Counted from the stretch's first letter, positions 1-11,505 are shown. The stretch is 64,000 nt of DNA from Stromatinia cepivora (GCA_014898415.1 RCTD01000015.1:310001-374000); one strand, 5' to 3'. The notes: generated by a model not told the origin, from the sequence alone. Made by a program: numbers and translations.

Positions 1-523
1 TTTTACTGGGTGTGGCTACCAGTATTGGAAACAGTGTATTAAGAAGGTTGGCTGAATCGATTACTTCCTTTCGTCGCAATAATACTAAACTGCCCACGAT
101 CTTCTCGCGCAACTCGCTCTCAAGTTCAGCATGATGTAAAGTTAGAATCTGTTTGAGATCCTCTGGAAACTCTGCGGTATCTTCTGGGAAACAGTCCGAA
201 CAATGTGTGACGAAATCGATAAGGTCGTGAAAAGATACGATACCGCCAGATGTGGCTGTGGAAGGAGAAGACATAAAGATGTCTCTTTGGGATTGATATT
301 GTCCATATTGATTCAAGAAATCTTCTGCGTATGATCTGATATACCTGTTAGTGATGATTTCATTGCTCATTATAGAAAGTCTGTACTTACTTTGGATCTC
401 TTCGAATCTTGTATTGTAAATTCGGACTGAAGAGGTCAGTAATGATGAAAAGAGAAAAGAGCAATTGAAGTCATACAGATCCGCATCAACCTTCTCCAAT
501 GCGCCAACTCTCTTTTTACCCAT
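1..523 (-). CDS. SDA1: SDA1 family protein, N-terminal part (3 exons, runs off the window)
   Basis: SDA1 is an essential nuclear/nucleolar protein needed for 60S ribosome assembly and export and for actin organisation and G1 progression in yeast. Three exons read on the minus strand: 477-523, 391-426 and 1-335, with GT..AG introns 427-476 and 336-390. Joined, they give an N-terminus beginning MGKKRVGALEKVDADLPNLQ, then KIRRDPKSYAEDFLNQYGQY, which is the typical SDA1 start. Further on come DLIDFVTHCSDCFPEDTAEF and a Leu/Glu-rich helical stretch of the NUC130/3NT-type N-terminal domain. The start is the ATG at 523. Only about 139 residues lie in the window; the rest is beyond base 1. The family assignment is secure; nothing odd is seen. 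Confidence 0.93.
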   Translation of the reverse strand, partial: MGKKRVGALEKVDADLYDFNCSFLFSSLLTSSVRIYNTRFEEIQSKYRLSIMSNEIITNRYIRSYAEDFLNQYGQYQSQRDIFMSSPSTATSGGIVSFHDLIDFVTHCSDCFPEDTAEFPEDLKQILTLHHAELESELREKIVGSLVLLRRKEVIDSANLLNTLFPILVATPSK

Positions 524-1333
524 TATGCCGGTAGATGTTGTATGCTTTTGGGTGATTGATTATGCCTCGTTATTGGAATTCGAATTCAAATTCACATGGG
601 CGAGATGTTTTTTTTTTTTCGTTATCATTATCTTAGCGCCAGTCGCTTACAGAGTTGTACATCACTTTAACCTTATCAACTGATTTAGTCAGCCGGAGGT
701 GTGTGAATATAAATTAAACATTGAACTCAGCATGGCAAACTTTTCAACTACATGCTTTTTCATTGGTTCATATGTTTGCCAACTCATGCTCGTCCAGGAG
801 GTTCCATCAATTAACCATCGCGACAACGTGGAATTAATCCATGATGGTTTATCTAAAGTTATTAAATAACATAGAATGTGGCTACCACACCTCGTATGTC
901 TTCTGTTAGCGGTCGCATCAACGCGGAGCACGTAGTTAACAATGACTGCATCGATCCCCAATATCATCGTGAGCCTCAGCTCGGGTTGCCAGTCATAGAC
1001 CTTTTCAAGGGATGCGAATTGACCCGAAAACCTCTGGTTGGTTTCCGACGACAATCTGCAGCTTTTAATGGTACCACATAAGTTTGTGGTGGGTCTTCAG
1101 AGTCATTCTTTGCTGCGAGTTACTGCAAGTAATTGCAGGATTTTTTATATTGATGATATCACAGTTTGTTTTAAAGGATTAGGTTTCAGTGAAGACATCA
1201 TTTAGCCATTATCCTGCCCAAATTCTATAGCTTCTGTCCAGTGGCAGGTGTCTAACGACTTCATAAGTCAATTCAAACCCCACCCTCATTTCTTCCTTTT
1301 CATCACTCTCTTCATCCACCTTCATTATTGGTA
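524..1333. other. Intergenic region between divergent SDA1 and NLR-like gene
   Basis: This holds the divergent promoters of SDA1 and the NB-ARC/TPR gene. A pyrimidine-rich stretch (about 1276-1327), common just upstream of filamentous fungal start codons, precedes the NLR-like start. Short open frames here (for example 689-1054 minus) have no recognisable motif and I do not call them genes. Confidence 0.5.
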
Positions 1334-4300
1334 ATGAATTCACCCACTGATTGTCCATTCATCTCTGCGAAAATGTCGGATGCAGACCCATATGTTCTTA
1401 CGAAACTTTCAGAACATATATCACAGCATCTCAACAAATCCCTTGATCAAGCCGTGGATAATTTGTCATTGAGACTTCAGGATACGGCGAAGGATGCTAT
1501 CGCCGACACTCGAGAAATCAATACCATTATCGAGCAGGCGGTTAGGGAGGCCGTCGAGAAAGCCGTCGAGAAGTCTGTGGCAACGGAAGCCGAACCTGCT
1601 TCCATAGAATCAGAGTTCAAATTCCCACCTCCTCGGAATCTCAATTTTGTTGGTCGCTCTTCAACCCTAGCCAAACTACTGAGTCTATGGAAACCAAATC
1701 GAAAGAGTCGATTGGCAGTGATAGGGCTTGGAGGGATAGGGTATGTTCTTTTCCCCAAAAGTCTTGATAATAAAGCTCACGATTATAGGAAAACTGAGCT
1801 TATTACTGAGCTTGTCTACCAAATTAAAGAAGCCTCGCCGGCATCGATATACTGGTTTGGCCCAAATAATTTGCTTACACCTTCTGTCGACGGAAATGAG
1901 CCACTGGAAGATTGGCTACGGCCCGGGCGAGACTCCGGAAGCTTGTTGGTCGTTGATGCAGGAGAGAATTTCGATCTCTTGATGCAACATACTGATCAGG
2001 GTAGATTGATTGACAGGCTACAAAGGTTCGAAGGTGCCATAATCCTCATTACGAGGACTAAGGCTAATGGATGTCTCTTGAGCGGACCCCATAATATTTT
2101 TGAAGTCGATTCTCTCGAACTCGAACCAACAATGTGTTTACTTCGAGATAGATTGACGGTTGACCTTTTCGACAATTCAACTGACGAACAACTTCGTGAA
2201 ATCGCCCTTCTTGTTAACTGCCTACCGAGGGCCGTCGTTCAGATTTCGAATCTACTCAATGATACTTCGATGAGGCTCTCGCAATTTATCTCCATATACC
2301 GAACGAACGATCATTTCAAATTGCGACTGCTGAGTTCGGTGGCTCCGCTATTTACAATCTCAGAGCAGGAATCTGTTATTGGCAAGGGCGTCATAGATGC
2401 CAGACAGTTCCGAAGGAATTACGGTATGGCAGCTCGTATTCTCCATCATCTATATTATCTCGGTGGCAATGCAGTACCGCGTTCTATCATCTGCTCGCTG
2501 GTTGATCCCCTTGATCTCATTGTCGTAATGTGTATTTTGAAAGGGAACTTTCTTGTCACCGAGGACGATGCTCAAGAGACGTACAACATGCATCCATTGG
2601 TCTTCCTGTCACTGAAAAAGGTTATCACTGGTGAGAGACCAGAAACAGATGAAAGCGATATCGAGCAGGAGCTCGAATGGTACACACAAGCTGTTATCGC
2701 TTTTGGAAACCATTACCCTGACCCAAATAGCAAGAATAGAGAATGGTGGAAGAACTGCTTCGAACGTTTCCTTGGCGACGGAAGCAAGAACAGTGATTCT
2801 GTGCGCATTGCACTGGCCTTGGTCTACAATAAGGAATCGAAACATCTTGTTCGCAGGGGTCTTTACAACGATGCTTTGAAGATGGCCACAGCTGCCGTTG
2901 ATACATTACCCGAGGCGATACCTCATGAACATCTTAACGTACTTCAAAACCATCTTTCGCTACTCGAGCTCCTGGCCAAGTATGGAGAGCTTAGAGAGGC
3001 TTTACAGACGTATACCGAAGAACAGCCGGATGAATTATGGAAGAAGCGTGTTGAAGGTATCCTGTACTTGTCTGAAGGCACCAACAAATCCGATGTTGTC
3101 GATCTTTTTCGCCAGATTCGCCGGACTAAAGAGTCCATGAATGCCCCCGAAAATGATTTATGTACCAGCATTGACGATTATGGCATGGCTCTTATGGTAG
3201 TCGGCAACTATCAGGCGGCTGAAATAGAATTCTCGACAGCCTTTCGAAAAAGAGCAACATTTCTTGGAACGAATCATCCCGACACTCTTATCAGTTGCCA
3301 ACACCTTGCAAATGTGCTGCATAAGTCTGGTAGATTCAATGACGCCCTTAGATTTGTGGAAGGGGCCATACGAGGAAGCCAAATGTCTCAAGGTGACGAA
3401 CATCCGCAGACTCAATACATCAAAAGTCTCAAAGCACGGATCTTGCTTTCTAAGGCTGTTTCATCTTCAGACTATAATGAGGTTGAATCTCTCCTTACCA
3501 ACGCCGCCGACACTCTCACTGCCCAGCTCTCCGACTCTCATCCTCTAGTTCTAACCTGTAGGAGCAACATTGCATTGGTAATGCTGGCACAAGGCAGATA
3601 TGATGAAGCTCTAACCATGAACCGTGCTGTTTTAACGGCAAGGGAACATGGCCCTTGGCTGGATCGTGAGCGACATCCAGACATACTAACGAGCCGGCAT
3701 CAGATTGCAGAATGTTTGAGGCTGAAGGAAGGATGCCATGCCGCTCAGAATTTGAGTTCTCAAGTATTGGTTGATAGGACACAAATTTACACCAACGGAA
3801 CTTTCGAGGGCGATGATTTCCACCCCGAACAGCTTACGAGTCTCCACCTCCAAGCACTCATCCTTGCTGGCCTTGGTCAACATAGTGGAGCCCTCCATAA
3901 AATGGATCTTGTGTTGATTGGTAGAAAGCGAGTTCTTGGAGAGTCACATCCAGAATACCTCAACAGTCTTACTTGCAAAGGCGAAATTTTACGTGGTCAG
4001 CTTCCTCTTGAAGACGGACGGGAGGAGATGTTGGACACCATTGATGCTCTTCATGGAAGAGCTCTAGAGGGTCTCACTCGAGTATTTGGTTCTCAGCATC
4101 ACTGGACACTTCAGTGTCTATCTTACATGGCAGCGGCAAAGCGTGAACGCGGTGATGCATTGAGTTACACTGAGGCCGCTGGACTTTATCGTCATATTTC
4201 GCGCGCCTATGAGGGAAATATGGGTGATCTCCACCCTGAAACGGTCAGAGCAAAGGCTCACCTGGCAGAAGTGATGCATCTTTTGGGTAATCGTCCAGAG

Positions 4301-4429
4301 GAGGCCAAGAAGGTTTTTAGAGAGGCTTGCGCCGGGCTTGCGAAGGTATTTGGCTCAGATGCCCATGCCACCATTACCGCGTATAGAGGTTACGAAAAGT
4401 TTGCGAAGGACCTTTCTGATCCAGTTTAA
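1334..4429 (+). CDS. NB-ARC / TPR STAND protein (fungal NLR-like), one in-frame intron
   Basis: Fungal STAND proteins are ATP/GTP-driven signal switches implicated in non-self recognition and programmed cell death. Removing intron 1741-1788 (48 nt, gtatgt...attatag) gives about 1015 residues. The splice restores Walker A as VIGLGGIGKTEL (about residues 128-140). LLVVDAGE (about 187-193) serves as Walker B, AIILITRTK as a sensor strand and LVNCLPRAV (about 277-285) as the GLPL-type motif; MHPLV lies at the end of the winged-helix region. The C-terminal half is a series of kinesin-light-chain-type TPRs with repeated HP(D/E)T and A(L)..M/A..ALx signatures. The first 90 residues are charged and helical (EAVEKAVEKSV) and match no effector domain I recognise. 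Start chosen: ATG 1334; ATG 1373 is an alternative. No frameshift is seen. Function in immunity is inferred from the family. Confidence 0.88.
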   Translation: MNSPTDCPFISAKMSDADPYVLTKLSEHISQHLNKSLDQAVDNLSLRLQDTAKDAIADTREINTIIEQAVREAVEKAVEKSVATEAEPASIESEFKFPPPRNLNFVGRSSTLAKLLSLWKPNRKSRLAVIGLGGIGYVLFPKSLDNKAHDYRKTELITELVYQIKEASPASIYWFGPNNLLTPSVDGNEPLEDWLRPGRDSGSLLVVDAGENFDLLMQHTDQGRLIDRLQRFEGAIILITRTKANGCLLSGPHNIFEVDSLELEPTMCLLRDRLTVDLFDNSTDEQLREIALLVNCLPRAVVQISNLLNDTSMRLSQFISIYRTNDHFKLRLLSSVAPLFTISEQESVIGKGVIDARQFRRNYGMAARILHHLYYLGGNAVPRSIICSLVDPLDLIVVMCILKGNFLVTEDDAQETYNMHPLVFLSLKKVITGERPETDESDIEQELEWYTQAVIAFGNHYPDPNSKNREWWKNCFERFLGDGSKNSDSVRIALALVYNKESKHLVRRGLYNDALKMATAAVDTLPEAIPHEHLNVLQNHLSLLELLAKYGELREALQTYTEEQPDELWKKRVEGILYLSEGTNKSDVVDLFRQIRRTKESMNAPENDLCTSIDDYGMALMVVGNYQAAEIEFSTAFRKRATFLGTNHPDTLISCQHLANVLHKSGRFNDALRFVEGAIRGSQMSQGDEHPQTQYIKSLKARILLSKAVSSSDYNEVESLLTNAADTLTAQLSDSHPLVLTCRSNIALVMLAQGRYDEALTMNRAVLTAREHGPWLDRERHPDILTSRHQIAECLRLKEGCHAAQNLSSQVLVDRTQIYTNGTFEGDDFHPEQLTSLHLQALILAGLGQHSGALHKMDLVLIGRKRVLGESHPEYLNSLTCKGEILRGQLPLEDGREEMLDTIDALHGRALEGLTRVFGSQHHWTLQCLSYMAAAKRERGDALSYTEAAGLYRHISRAYEGNMGDLHPETVRAKAHLAEVMHLLGNRPEEAKKVFREACAGLAKVFGSDAHATITAYRGYEKFAKDLSDPV

Positions 4430-5192
4430 GGCTTTTTGGGGCGTTATGCAAAAAGGGTATTAAAAACAGCACTGCTTATGGATTGGTAACTGGAATACAG
4501 GTTCGGAAACACAGGTACGGGAAGGATAATTCGGCGCAAAAAATGTTCGGGTATGCGTTATTTTGGACATGTATTCGGGACGGAGTCTTTCATTCATACC
4601 AGCACTCTGCCAATAGACTCAAATTAGCAAGGAACAATCCATAGAAGCCTCGAAGGCTGGAATTAATACGCGGGTCAAAAAACTCTCTTGTCGTTACGTC
4701 CGCTTTTTGGTACAGATCACATTTCTCACATCCAATAAAACAGGGCAGCTTCAGAAGTCTGATGTCGAATCATTCAAGCATGCAATCCAGTAGTTTTCTT
4801 CTATGTTGAAAGATGCCACCATTACATAGTTCGTACCTACAAATTTTGACCATTTTAATTCAGCCTATTTGCGCTTCTGAAATTTTTGCCAGCAAACACC
4901 CACACAAACGGGTCTTGTACCACGCGAATCCAACCCAAGGCGCCACGTTCAAATTTATTTCAATGGCCAATCATTTTTTTGGGGCCCTGATTGCGGATAT
5001 TCTCCATCAACTACATCATTTTCTACTTTATATTTGCTGTATGTTTGCTTGTATTCCTACCAATTCTCAATTTAATTGATTTTTTTTTTCTTTTTCTCTT
5101 TTGCATTCCTGGCGCAATTTTCATTATGTTTCATTGATTCTTTTTCTTTTTCTCCCCCTCGACTTTTCCCCGGTGGATTTAGTACGTTAAAT
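4430..5192. other. Intergenic region and 5' leader
   Basis: 3' region of the NLR-like gene and promoter/leader of the next gene. It becomes strongly pyrimidine-rich just before the start (5080-5160). No recognisable gene is seen. Confidence 0.45.
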
Positions 5193-5837
5193 ATGGCTCC
5201 AATAATATTTCCCAGTTTATCCCCCCATCCCCTCCCCACAAAAATCGCAAATTCCACGTCCTTCACAAAGAAAGCCTTCTCCCAATCTTTTGATACGTTT
5301 CCTACCTCCATTTTATCTTCCTCTTCCTCGACGCTACTCTCAAAGTCTCCAATTCCGACTGTACCTCCCCACCTGTTCCACGAAAAATTCTCCACTATCA
5401 TAGTTAAAGCCCCTACCACCACCTATACCTCCTATATCGAACTCAACAACAATGCAGTTGCCTCTGAGCCTCCTTCCCTCCCTGATTCAACCCCTATTGG
5501 CGATTCATACGCTGTGGAGACGGAGGCACCGAAACCAAACAATGCCGGAAGGGATGTTGGTATAGTTATTGGTTGTATTGTAGGGGTGTTGATATTAGGG
5601 CTGGTAGCGTGGGTATATATGATGAGGGCAAAACAAAACCAAAGGAAGAGAAAAAAGGGGAAGGGGAAAGGGAAAGAGAAGGGGGAGGAGAAGGTAAAGA
5701 AAACAGTGAAGAAGACAGTGAAGGCCAAGGTGAAGGTGAAGAGGAGGAAACATAGAAAACATAGGAAACACAGGAAGCCGAAGGAGGAAGCGGCGGAAGA
5801 TACGGGAGGGGAGGCACCGGCCGCTGAAGGTGCTTAA
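5193..5837 (+). CDS. Small single-pass membrane protein with Lys/Arg-rich tail, unknown function
   Basis: This is a 214-residue reading frame from ATG 5193. The frame stays open upstream (back to about 5076) but has no earlier ATG, so 5193 is preferred. The first ~115 residues are rich in Ser, Thr and Pro and look like an extracellular, possibly O-glycosylated stalk. A single hydrophobic segment follows (VGIVIGCIVGVLILGLVAWV, about residues 132-151), then a strongly basic, low-complexity tail with repeated Lys-Gly, KKTV and RKH units and an acidic end. This layout (Ser/Thr-rich, one TM, short charged cytoplasmic part) is common among fungal wall-sensor-like and orphan membrane proteins. I do not recognise the family. 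No clear cleavable signal peptide follows the chosen ATG, so topology is uncertain. Confidence 0.6.
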   Translation: MAPIIFPSLSPHPLPTKIANSTSFTKKAFSQSFDTFPTSILSSSSSTLLSKSPIPTVPPHLFHEKFSTIIVKAPTTTYTSYIELNNNAVASEPPSLPDSTPIGDSYAVETEAPKPNNAGRDVGIVIGCIVGVLILGLVAWVYMMRAKQNQRKRKKGKGKGKEKGEEKVKKTVKKTVKAKVKVKRRKHRKHRKHRKPKEEAAEDTGGEAPAAEGA

Positions 5838-7825
5838 AGGGGATAAGTCTGGGGATGAAGTATTGACTTTGTGAGATGTGATTTGGTGGTGTTGGCCTGG
5901 TCAAACTCAATGTGTTATATGTGAGTTATGTTGAGCAATAATCATAAACTGGACGAGAAACTGGAGACGAGCAGGCTCAATATTCGAGTTGAAGTTGGAC
6001 GATTACGGCTGTATGCTTGGAATGAAGTCAGGCATCAAGGCGAAGTTGACACTGTAAATGAATATCTCTAATGGGTAAGGGGATGAGGAAGAAATGAAGA
6101 TTCTGGAGCGGCGAATGGCCAATCAAAGAAATGAATTTTGGATATATCAACAATGTATGACCTAAACTTAAGACTTGATGAATTGAGCTCGCTCCTCAGT
6201 GATCACCAAGATTGTAGTCAGAGACAAACATCACAAGTTCACAACAAGCAAGGATATGTATCAAAATTTGCGCTACTGCAGGATATTGCATCGGACATTC
6301 GGGATGATACGTGGAGTAAATTGCCAAGGAATGATTACCCTACCTCAACTGTTCAGTTGAAAAGTTTCATCCCGGAGCAAAGGGTTTCTTTTCCGCGAGC
6401 CACACATACAAAAATTGAGCTTTGCTTGAGCGGGGCGGTGTTGGTTCTTACTTCCTGCCTGATTGGAGAATGTTTTATGGATAGGAATGGTTAATCGATT
6501 CGAAGCTGGATAGCTCATTCGCCAATTGGCATTTATCTAAAAAGGCGGATAATGATACTGGTAATCCACTTCACAGTTGAACAATTGCTTATTTGATTGG
6601 TAGGGTTCCGGGAGTCATCATTTTTGAGCCTGCACCATGATCGGATTCCTCCATGTCGTTCGTATGCATCTCATCCATGCCCAGAGCTCCGCCGATCTTC
6701 ATATCTTTTGATGTATAGACCGTGGATCGAATGGGCTTTCTGATTGACGCGTCCTCGCATGAATACTCCCCTATACGAGTATGCCTGGAAAGATGGAATT
6801 GGCAGTCTAATCCTATTATTCAAAGCCACCAACGAAAGTTGCTATAGTAAGTTGTGCATGAAATCTGGGTTACGGTAGTGGTGGAAAAAGTTAAAGATTA
6901 AAAGCGGCATTGACCCCGCAATACGCTATCTTTTCAACGACAACCTGTTTCTTGATCCTTGACTACATCCCGCCCAATAAACATTTTACGCACATCAATG
7001 TCCTCGTGGATAGTATCATGCAACTTGCTAAAAACATCTCTAATTTGAGAACTCGACAATCTACGAGAGACGCACGTTGTTGAGTGTGGAAGAGGGGGCA
7101 GGAATAGCTTGGGAAGGAATGTCGGCCTTTCATCTATCAGTAACTTTTTTATCAATTTGGATTTGACAGAAGTTTGTCATATCTTGGAGATCAAGAGCTG
7201 CGTCACACTCATATAATTCTGTAACTCAATTGGCTTTTGTTTTGACTCCAAGTGCTTGATTGGAACTTTAAGGAATGGACACTGGCTGCATATGTGCAGC
7301 GACTGCGGGGTAAACTGAAAGTATTTTGTTACCGCGGCAGTTCGAATTCCCCCACATTGACTACATCTCTTGTTTTCAAACGTTCTGCTCGGGATACCCG
7401 ATGGAGAGTCCTCCTCTCCTTCTCCTCCTTATTCTCTTGTATGTACGTACTCAGGCTGCATCTTGAAATTTGCGCATCAATCACAATTGGCATCCATCCA
7501 GTGGGGATGTCATGGTGAGACAAGAAGAGGGGTAGCAACATTAGCTACGGTTTGATTGCTCCTGGTTCCTTGCTCTTACTGTTTATTGCAGTCTAGCCGA
7601 CCAATTGCCCTTCAACGAAAATGAAATGTTACCATATACAAGGCGGAAATATAGCTATTGCTACAGTAAGCCTTGGGGGGCTACTCCGATACATCCGAAA
7701 CCATAGAATATAAGATGTTGAGAATAGACAACGCTGTTTCATTTCTTCATCTTTAGTATAGCTTTGAACAGCTTTGAAAGTTCGAGTGATACCCAATATC
7801 AATAATTTTAAGTGAAACATCCAAG
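5838..7825. other. Intergenic, about 2 kb, no supported gene
   Basis: Short frames occur (for example ATG 6153 to 6494 plus, and 6934-7155 minus), but none carries a motif, a convincing start context or a splice-restored domain. The end of this stretch is the promoter of the alcohol oxidase gene. Confidence 0.4.
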
Positions 7826-10472
7826 ATGACGATCCCAGATGAGTTCGACATCATTGTCTGCGGTGGTGGAAGTACTGGTTGTGTAATCGCCGGCAGGTAT
7901 GTTTGAATCTTTTCAGATGTGGACTTTCATTGTTGAAGACTAACTGGCTTGCAGACTTGCTAACCTCGATCACAATCTTCAAGTTCTGCTCATTGAAGCC
8001 GGAGAGAGTAATCTCAACAACCCATGGGTGTTTCGTCCAGGAATCTGTAAGATGAACGCCATGTCACTTCCGCTTCATCCCACTAACAATATTAGATCCT
8101 AGGAACATGAAACTGGACAGCAAAACAGCATCATTTTACTATTCCCGACCATCAGAATGGCTAGCCGGTCGCAAAGCTGTTGTTCCATGCGCACATATCC
8201 TGGGTGGAGGTTCCTCTATAAACTTCATGATGTATACACGAGCGTCTGCTTCCGATTACGATGACTTCCAAGCTAAAGGATGGTCTACAAAGGAGCTTAT
8301 TCCATTGATGAGAAAGCATGAAACATATCAGCGGGCATGTAATAACAGGTTGGTGGATATCTTCCCTTTGAAACTGATTTTCTGACATATTCAGGGACCT
8401 TCACGGCTTCGATGGACCTATTAAAGTCTCATTTGGAAATTATACCTATCCAATTACTCATGACTTCTTACGTGCTGCAGAATCTCAAGGAATACCAACA
8501 ACTGATGATTTGCAAGACCTTGTCACTGCACAGTACGTTATATTCTTCCCCAAAATAAAAATATACTTACAATGATACCATTAGTGGTGCCGAACATTGG
8601 CTTAAGTGGATCAATCGAGATGTAAGCAAATCTTGTCTCGCAATTGAATGATTAATCTTACATTGCCTTAGACCGGTCGGCGTAGTGATGCTGCACATGC
8701 CTACATCCATTCTACCAGAGCTGTACACTCGAACCTTCACCTCATGTGCAACACCAAGGTAGATAAAGTGATTATCGAGAATGGCCGAGCCGTTGGTGTA
8801 CAAACTGTTCCCACGAAGCCACTGCACCCAAATGTAGGTTATATCCCAATAATTAACCAATTCATGCTGACTTGAAAACTCCGATAGCAACGCCCACGAA
8901 TTTTCCGTGCACGAAAACAAATAGTTGTTTCAGGTGGGACACTCTCATCGCCGTTGATCTTACAACGAAGTGGTGTCGGTGATCCAAAGAAATTACATAA
9001 GGCTGGTGTCAAACCTATTGTTGACTTACCTGGTGTCGGTCTGAACTTTCAAGATCATTATCTGACATTCTCTGGTATGCATACTTATTAGTTCTTCACT
9101 CCTATTCATCTATGCTAATATTCTCAAGTCTACCGTGCTAAACCCGGAACTGAGAGTTTCGACGACTTTGCCAGAGGTGTCCCCGAGGTTCAAAAGGCTG
9201 TTTTCGACGAATGGAATCTTAGAGGTACCGGACCGCTTGCCACAAATGGTATTGATGCTGGCGTAAAAATCCGCCCAACTGAGGAGGAGTTGAAAGAAAT
9301 GGAGACTTGGCCAACACCACACTTCAAATCAGGCTGGGACAGCTACTTCAAGAACAAACCTGATAAGCCAGTGATGCATTACTCGGTTATTGCTGGTTGG
9401 TTCGGTGATCACATGTTGATGTAAGTTGCCAACGCTAAGGATTCACGATATCAATCTGATTGATTATTAGGCCACCTGGAAACTTCTTTACGATGTTCCA
9501 CTTTCTCGAATATCCATTCTCTCGTGGTGAAACTCATATCGTTTCTCCAGATCCATATGAGGCACCAGACTTCGATGCTGGCTTCATGAATGATGAGAGA
9601 GACATGGCACCAATGGTTTGGGGATATATCAAATCTCGTAATACTCTCTCACAATACCAGTGTGCAAGATAACCCACTCGAATGCTAACTCCTGTAAATA
9701 GGTGAAACTGCTCGTCGTATGGACGCATATGCAGGAGAAGTACAGAACATGCATCCATTTTACGCATATGATTCGCCAGCTCGAGCCAAAGATATGGACT
9801 TATTAACCACCAAGTCATACGCTCTTCCTGGCAATGTTACTGCGGGTATTCAACACGGTTCTGTAAGTTTTAACTCCGATATTTCATACCCCACATCCCG
9901 AGTACCATGCAGTACTAATAAGAACTAGTGGTCAATGCCAGTTGAACCAGGAAAGCCACCACAAATATCTTACCTCAACAGCAATCAACGAGACCTGCAA
10001 GAAGACCTCAAGTATAGTAAAGAAGATATCAAGCATATCGAAGAATGGGTAAAGAGACATGTAGAGACAACATGGCATTCTCTTGGAGTAAGTCACTGCT
10101 CTCAAAATCTCATAAGAACCATAATCTGATCCGAAACTAGACATGTTCCATGGCACCTCGTGAAGGAAACTCCATCGTCAAGCACGGTGTTCTCGACGAA
10201 CGTCTTAATGTTCACGGTGTAAAGGGTCTCAAAGTCGCAGATCTCTCAATCTGTCCTGATAATGTTGGATGCAACACTTGTATGTCATCCCATCAAGCTT
10301 TATAAGATGATATCGACTAACAATTATAGTCTCAACTGCCCTTCTCATTGGAGAGAAATGCTCTATGCTGGTCGCTGAAGATCTAGGTTATAGTGGTAAG
10401 GCGCTCGATATGAAGGTACCTAATTATCATGCTCCTGGTGAAATTAGCGCTATTGCTACTGCTCGTCTTTAA
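7826..10472 (+). CDS. Alcohol (methanol) oxidase, GMC oxidoreductase, peroxisomal, 13 exons
   Basis: FAD-dependent oxidation of methanol or other short alcohols to aldehyde plus H2O2 in peroxisomes (EC 1.1.3.13 family). Exons: 7826-7896, 7955-8046, 8096-8348, 8395-8532, 8585-8621, 8672-8833, 8888-9074, 9129-9420, 9471-9637, 9702-9862, 9929-10087, 10141-10279 and 10330-10472. They join in frame to 666 residues, the usual length for fungal AOX. Visible motifs: the FAD dinucleotide-binding CGGGSTG (residues 12-18) followed by [40 protein letters not shown], the catalytic His in WHSLGTC (His570) and the catalytic Asn region DNVGCNT (614-619). The protein ends ATARL, a type 1 peroxisomal signal. 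In plant-associated fungi this enzyme can use methanol released from pectin; that role is inference. The gene appears intact. Confidence 0.95.
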
Positions 10473-11505
10473 CTTTGTCATGAACGGAGGTACGGAGGTT
10501 ATGAATGAAATCAATAGGAGTCTGACGGGTTCTTTTAATATCGCCACTCATTTGGTTGGATTTTTGAGTTGTTATTGGTGGTGGCGTACTGATTATTTAA
10601 TGCATGTTTTGACTTTTCAAAGAGTCGAGGAGTTTCATCTAATGTTATCTCCTACCAATATGATTTCTGTGTTAAAATATAACATAACCTGAATGTCCCA
10701 AGTGCATGACTTCTTTCCTACTGTAAATCGCTCGCATTGCTAGAAAAGATGAGAATGATTCAATCATCCATTTTTCTTACAACATTCACTTGACCTGAAG
10801 TAATATTAAGTCCCAAGTCTTTCTCGTTTGTATTGTATTGAATCAATCAATATCACAAGCTCAATCCTAAACAATATGTGAATAAGCATAAACTCATTCA
10901 CTAAACCACAGCTAAAGGACAAACTCCCCACAAGTAGGTATCCATAGATATATTCCCAAAACCAATACTATGTCCAAACCTACCCCATCTTATCCTCTCA
11001 ACATCATCATATCTAGCTGGCATTTCTACTCCATCATTCCATTCCATTTCCTTTATTTAATATGAATAAATAATCACCTAAATTTCTAGATCTCAACTCT
11101 TCAGCTGATCGATCTAATGAGTATTTATCAGCACCGCGTATAAAGATTATAATTTGAGGGATTTCGTACGGTTTTTCGGTACGGTTTCTGGGTACGGTAT
11201 CTCCCTAAGGTCCAAATTTTAATACCTACTTCCTCTTGTTTCTACACGGTTGCATTTCGCCGGTTCTGCGATGGTACGGCGTGGCGATCGCGATCATAAT
11301 ATTTGGTGCGGTACGGGTGATAAATTACTTATTCTTAGAATAGAATAGAAGAATCTTCTATATATTTGGATCTGAGAATCTACCTTTGTAAAGTTTTTTT
11401 TTTGTTATTATCAAACAGACCAACGCAGAACAAACTAGAAAAACCAACAACATCATCACACATCACAGAACCTCATCCACTCCCGCAAAAACCAAAACAA
11501 AAGAA
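10473..11505. other. Intergenic region with GTACGG-rich promoter
   Basis: 3' region of the oxidase gene followed by the promoter of the next gene. A TATA-like tctatatattt lies at about 11357-11367. No gene is seen. Confidence 0.45.
11166..11316. promoter_or_regulatory. Five GTACGG motifs upstream of the Pro-Gln repeat gene
   Basis: GTACGG occurs at 11166, 11179, 11192, 11274 and 11311. The first three are spaced exactly 13 bp apart. Five copies of a hexamer in 151 bp, close to a TATA-like box, suggest a regulatory array; no known factor is assigned. Confidence 0.4.

Noticed and set aside
1741..1788. Treating the 16 extra residues in the NLR-like protein as real sequence
   Set aside because: They split Walker A and lie between GT and AG signals; splicing restores GLGGIGKT.
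5432..5910. Several open frames on both strands over the membrane protein gene
   Set aside because: Low-complexity Lys/Ser/Pro-rich shadows; only the plus frame has a coherent TM protein layout.
6153..6494. Hypothetical protein of about 113 residues
   Set aside because: No motif, no low-complexity or splice evidence, ordinary chance length.
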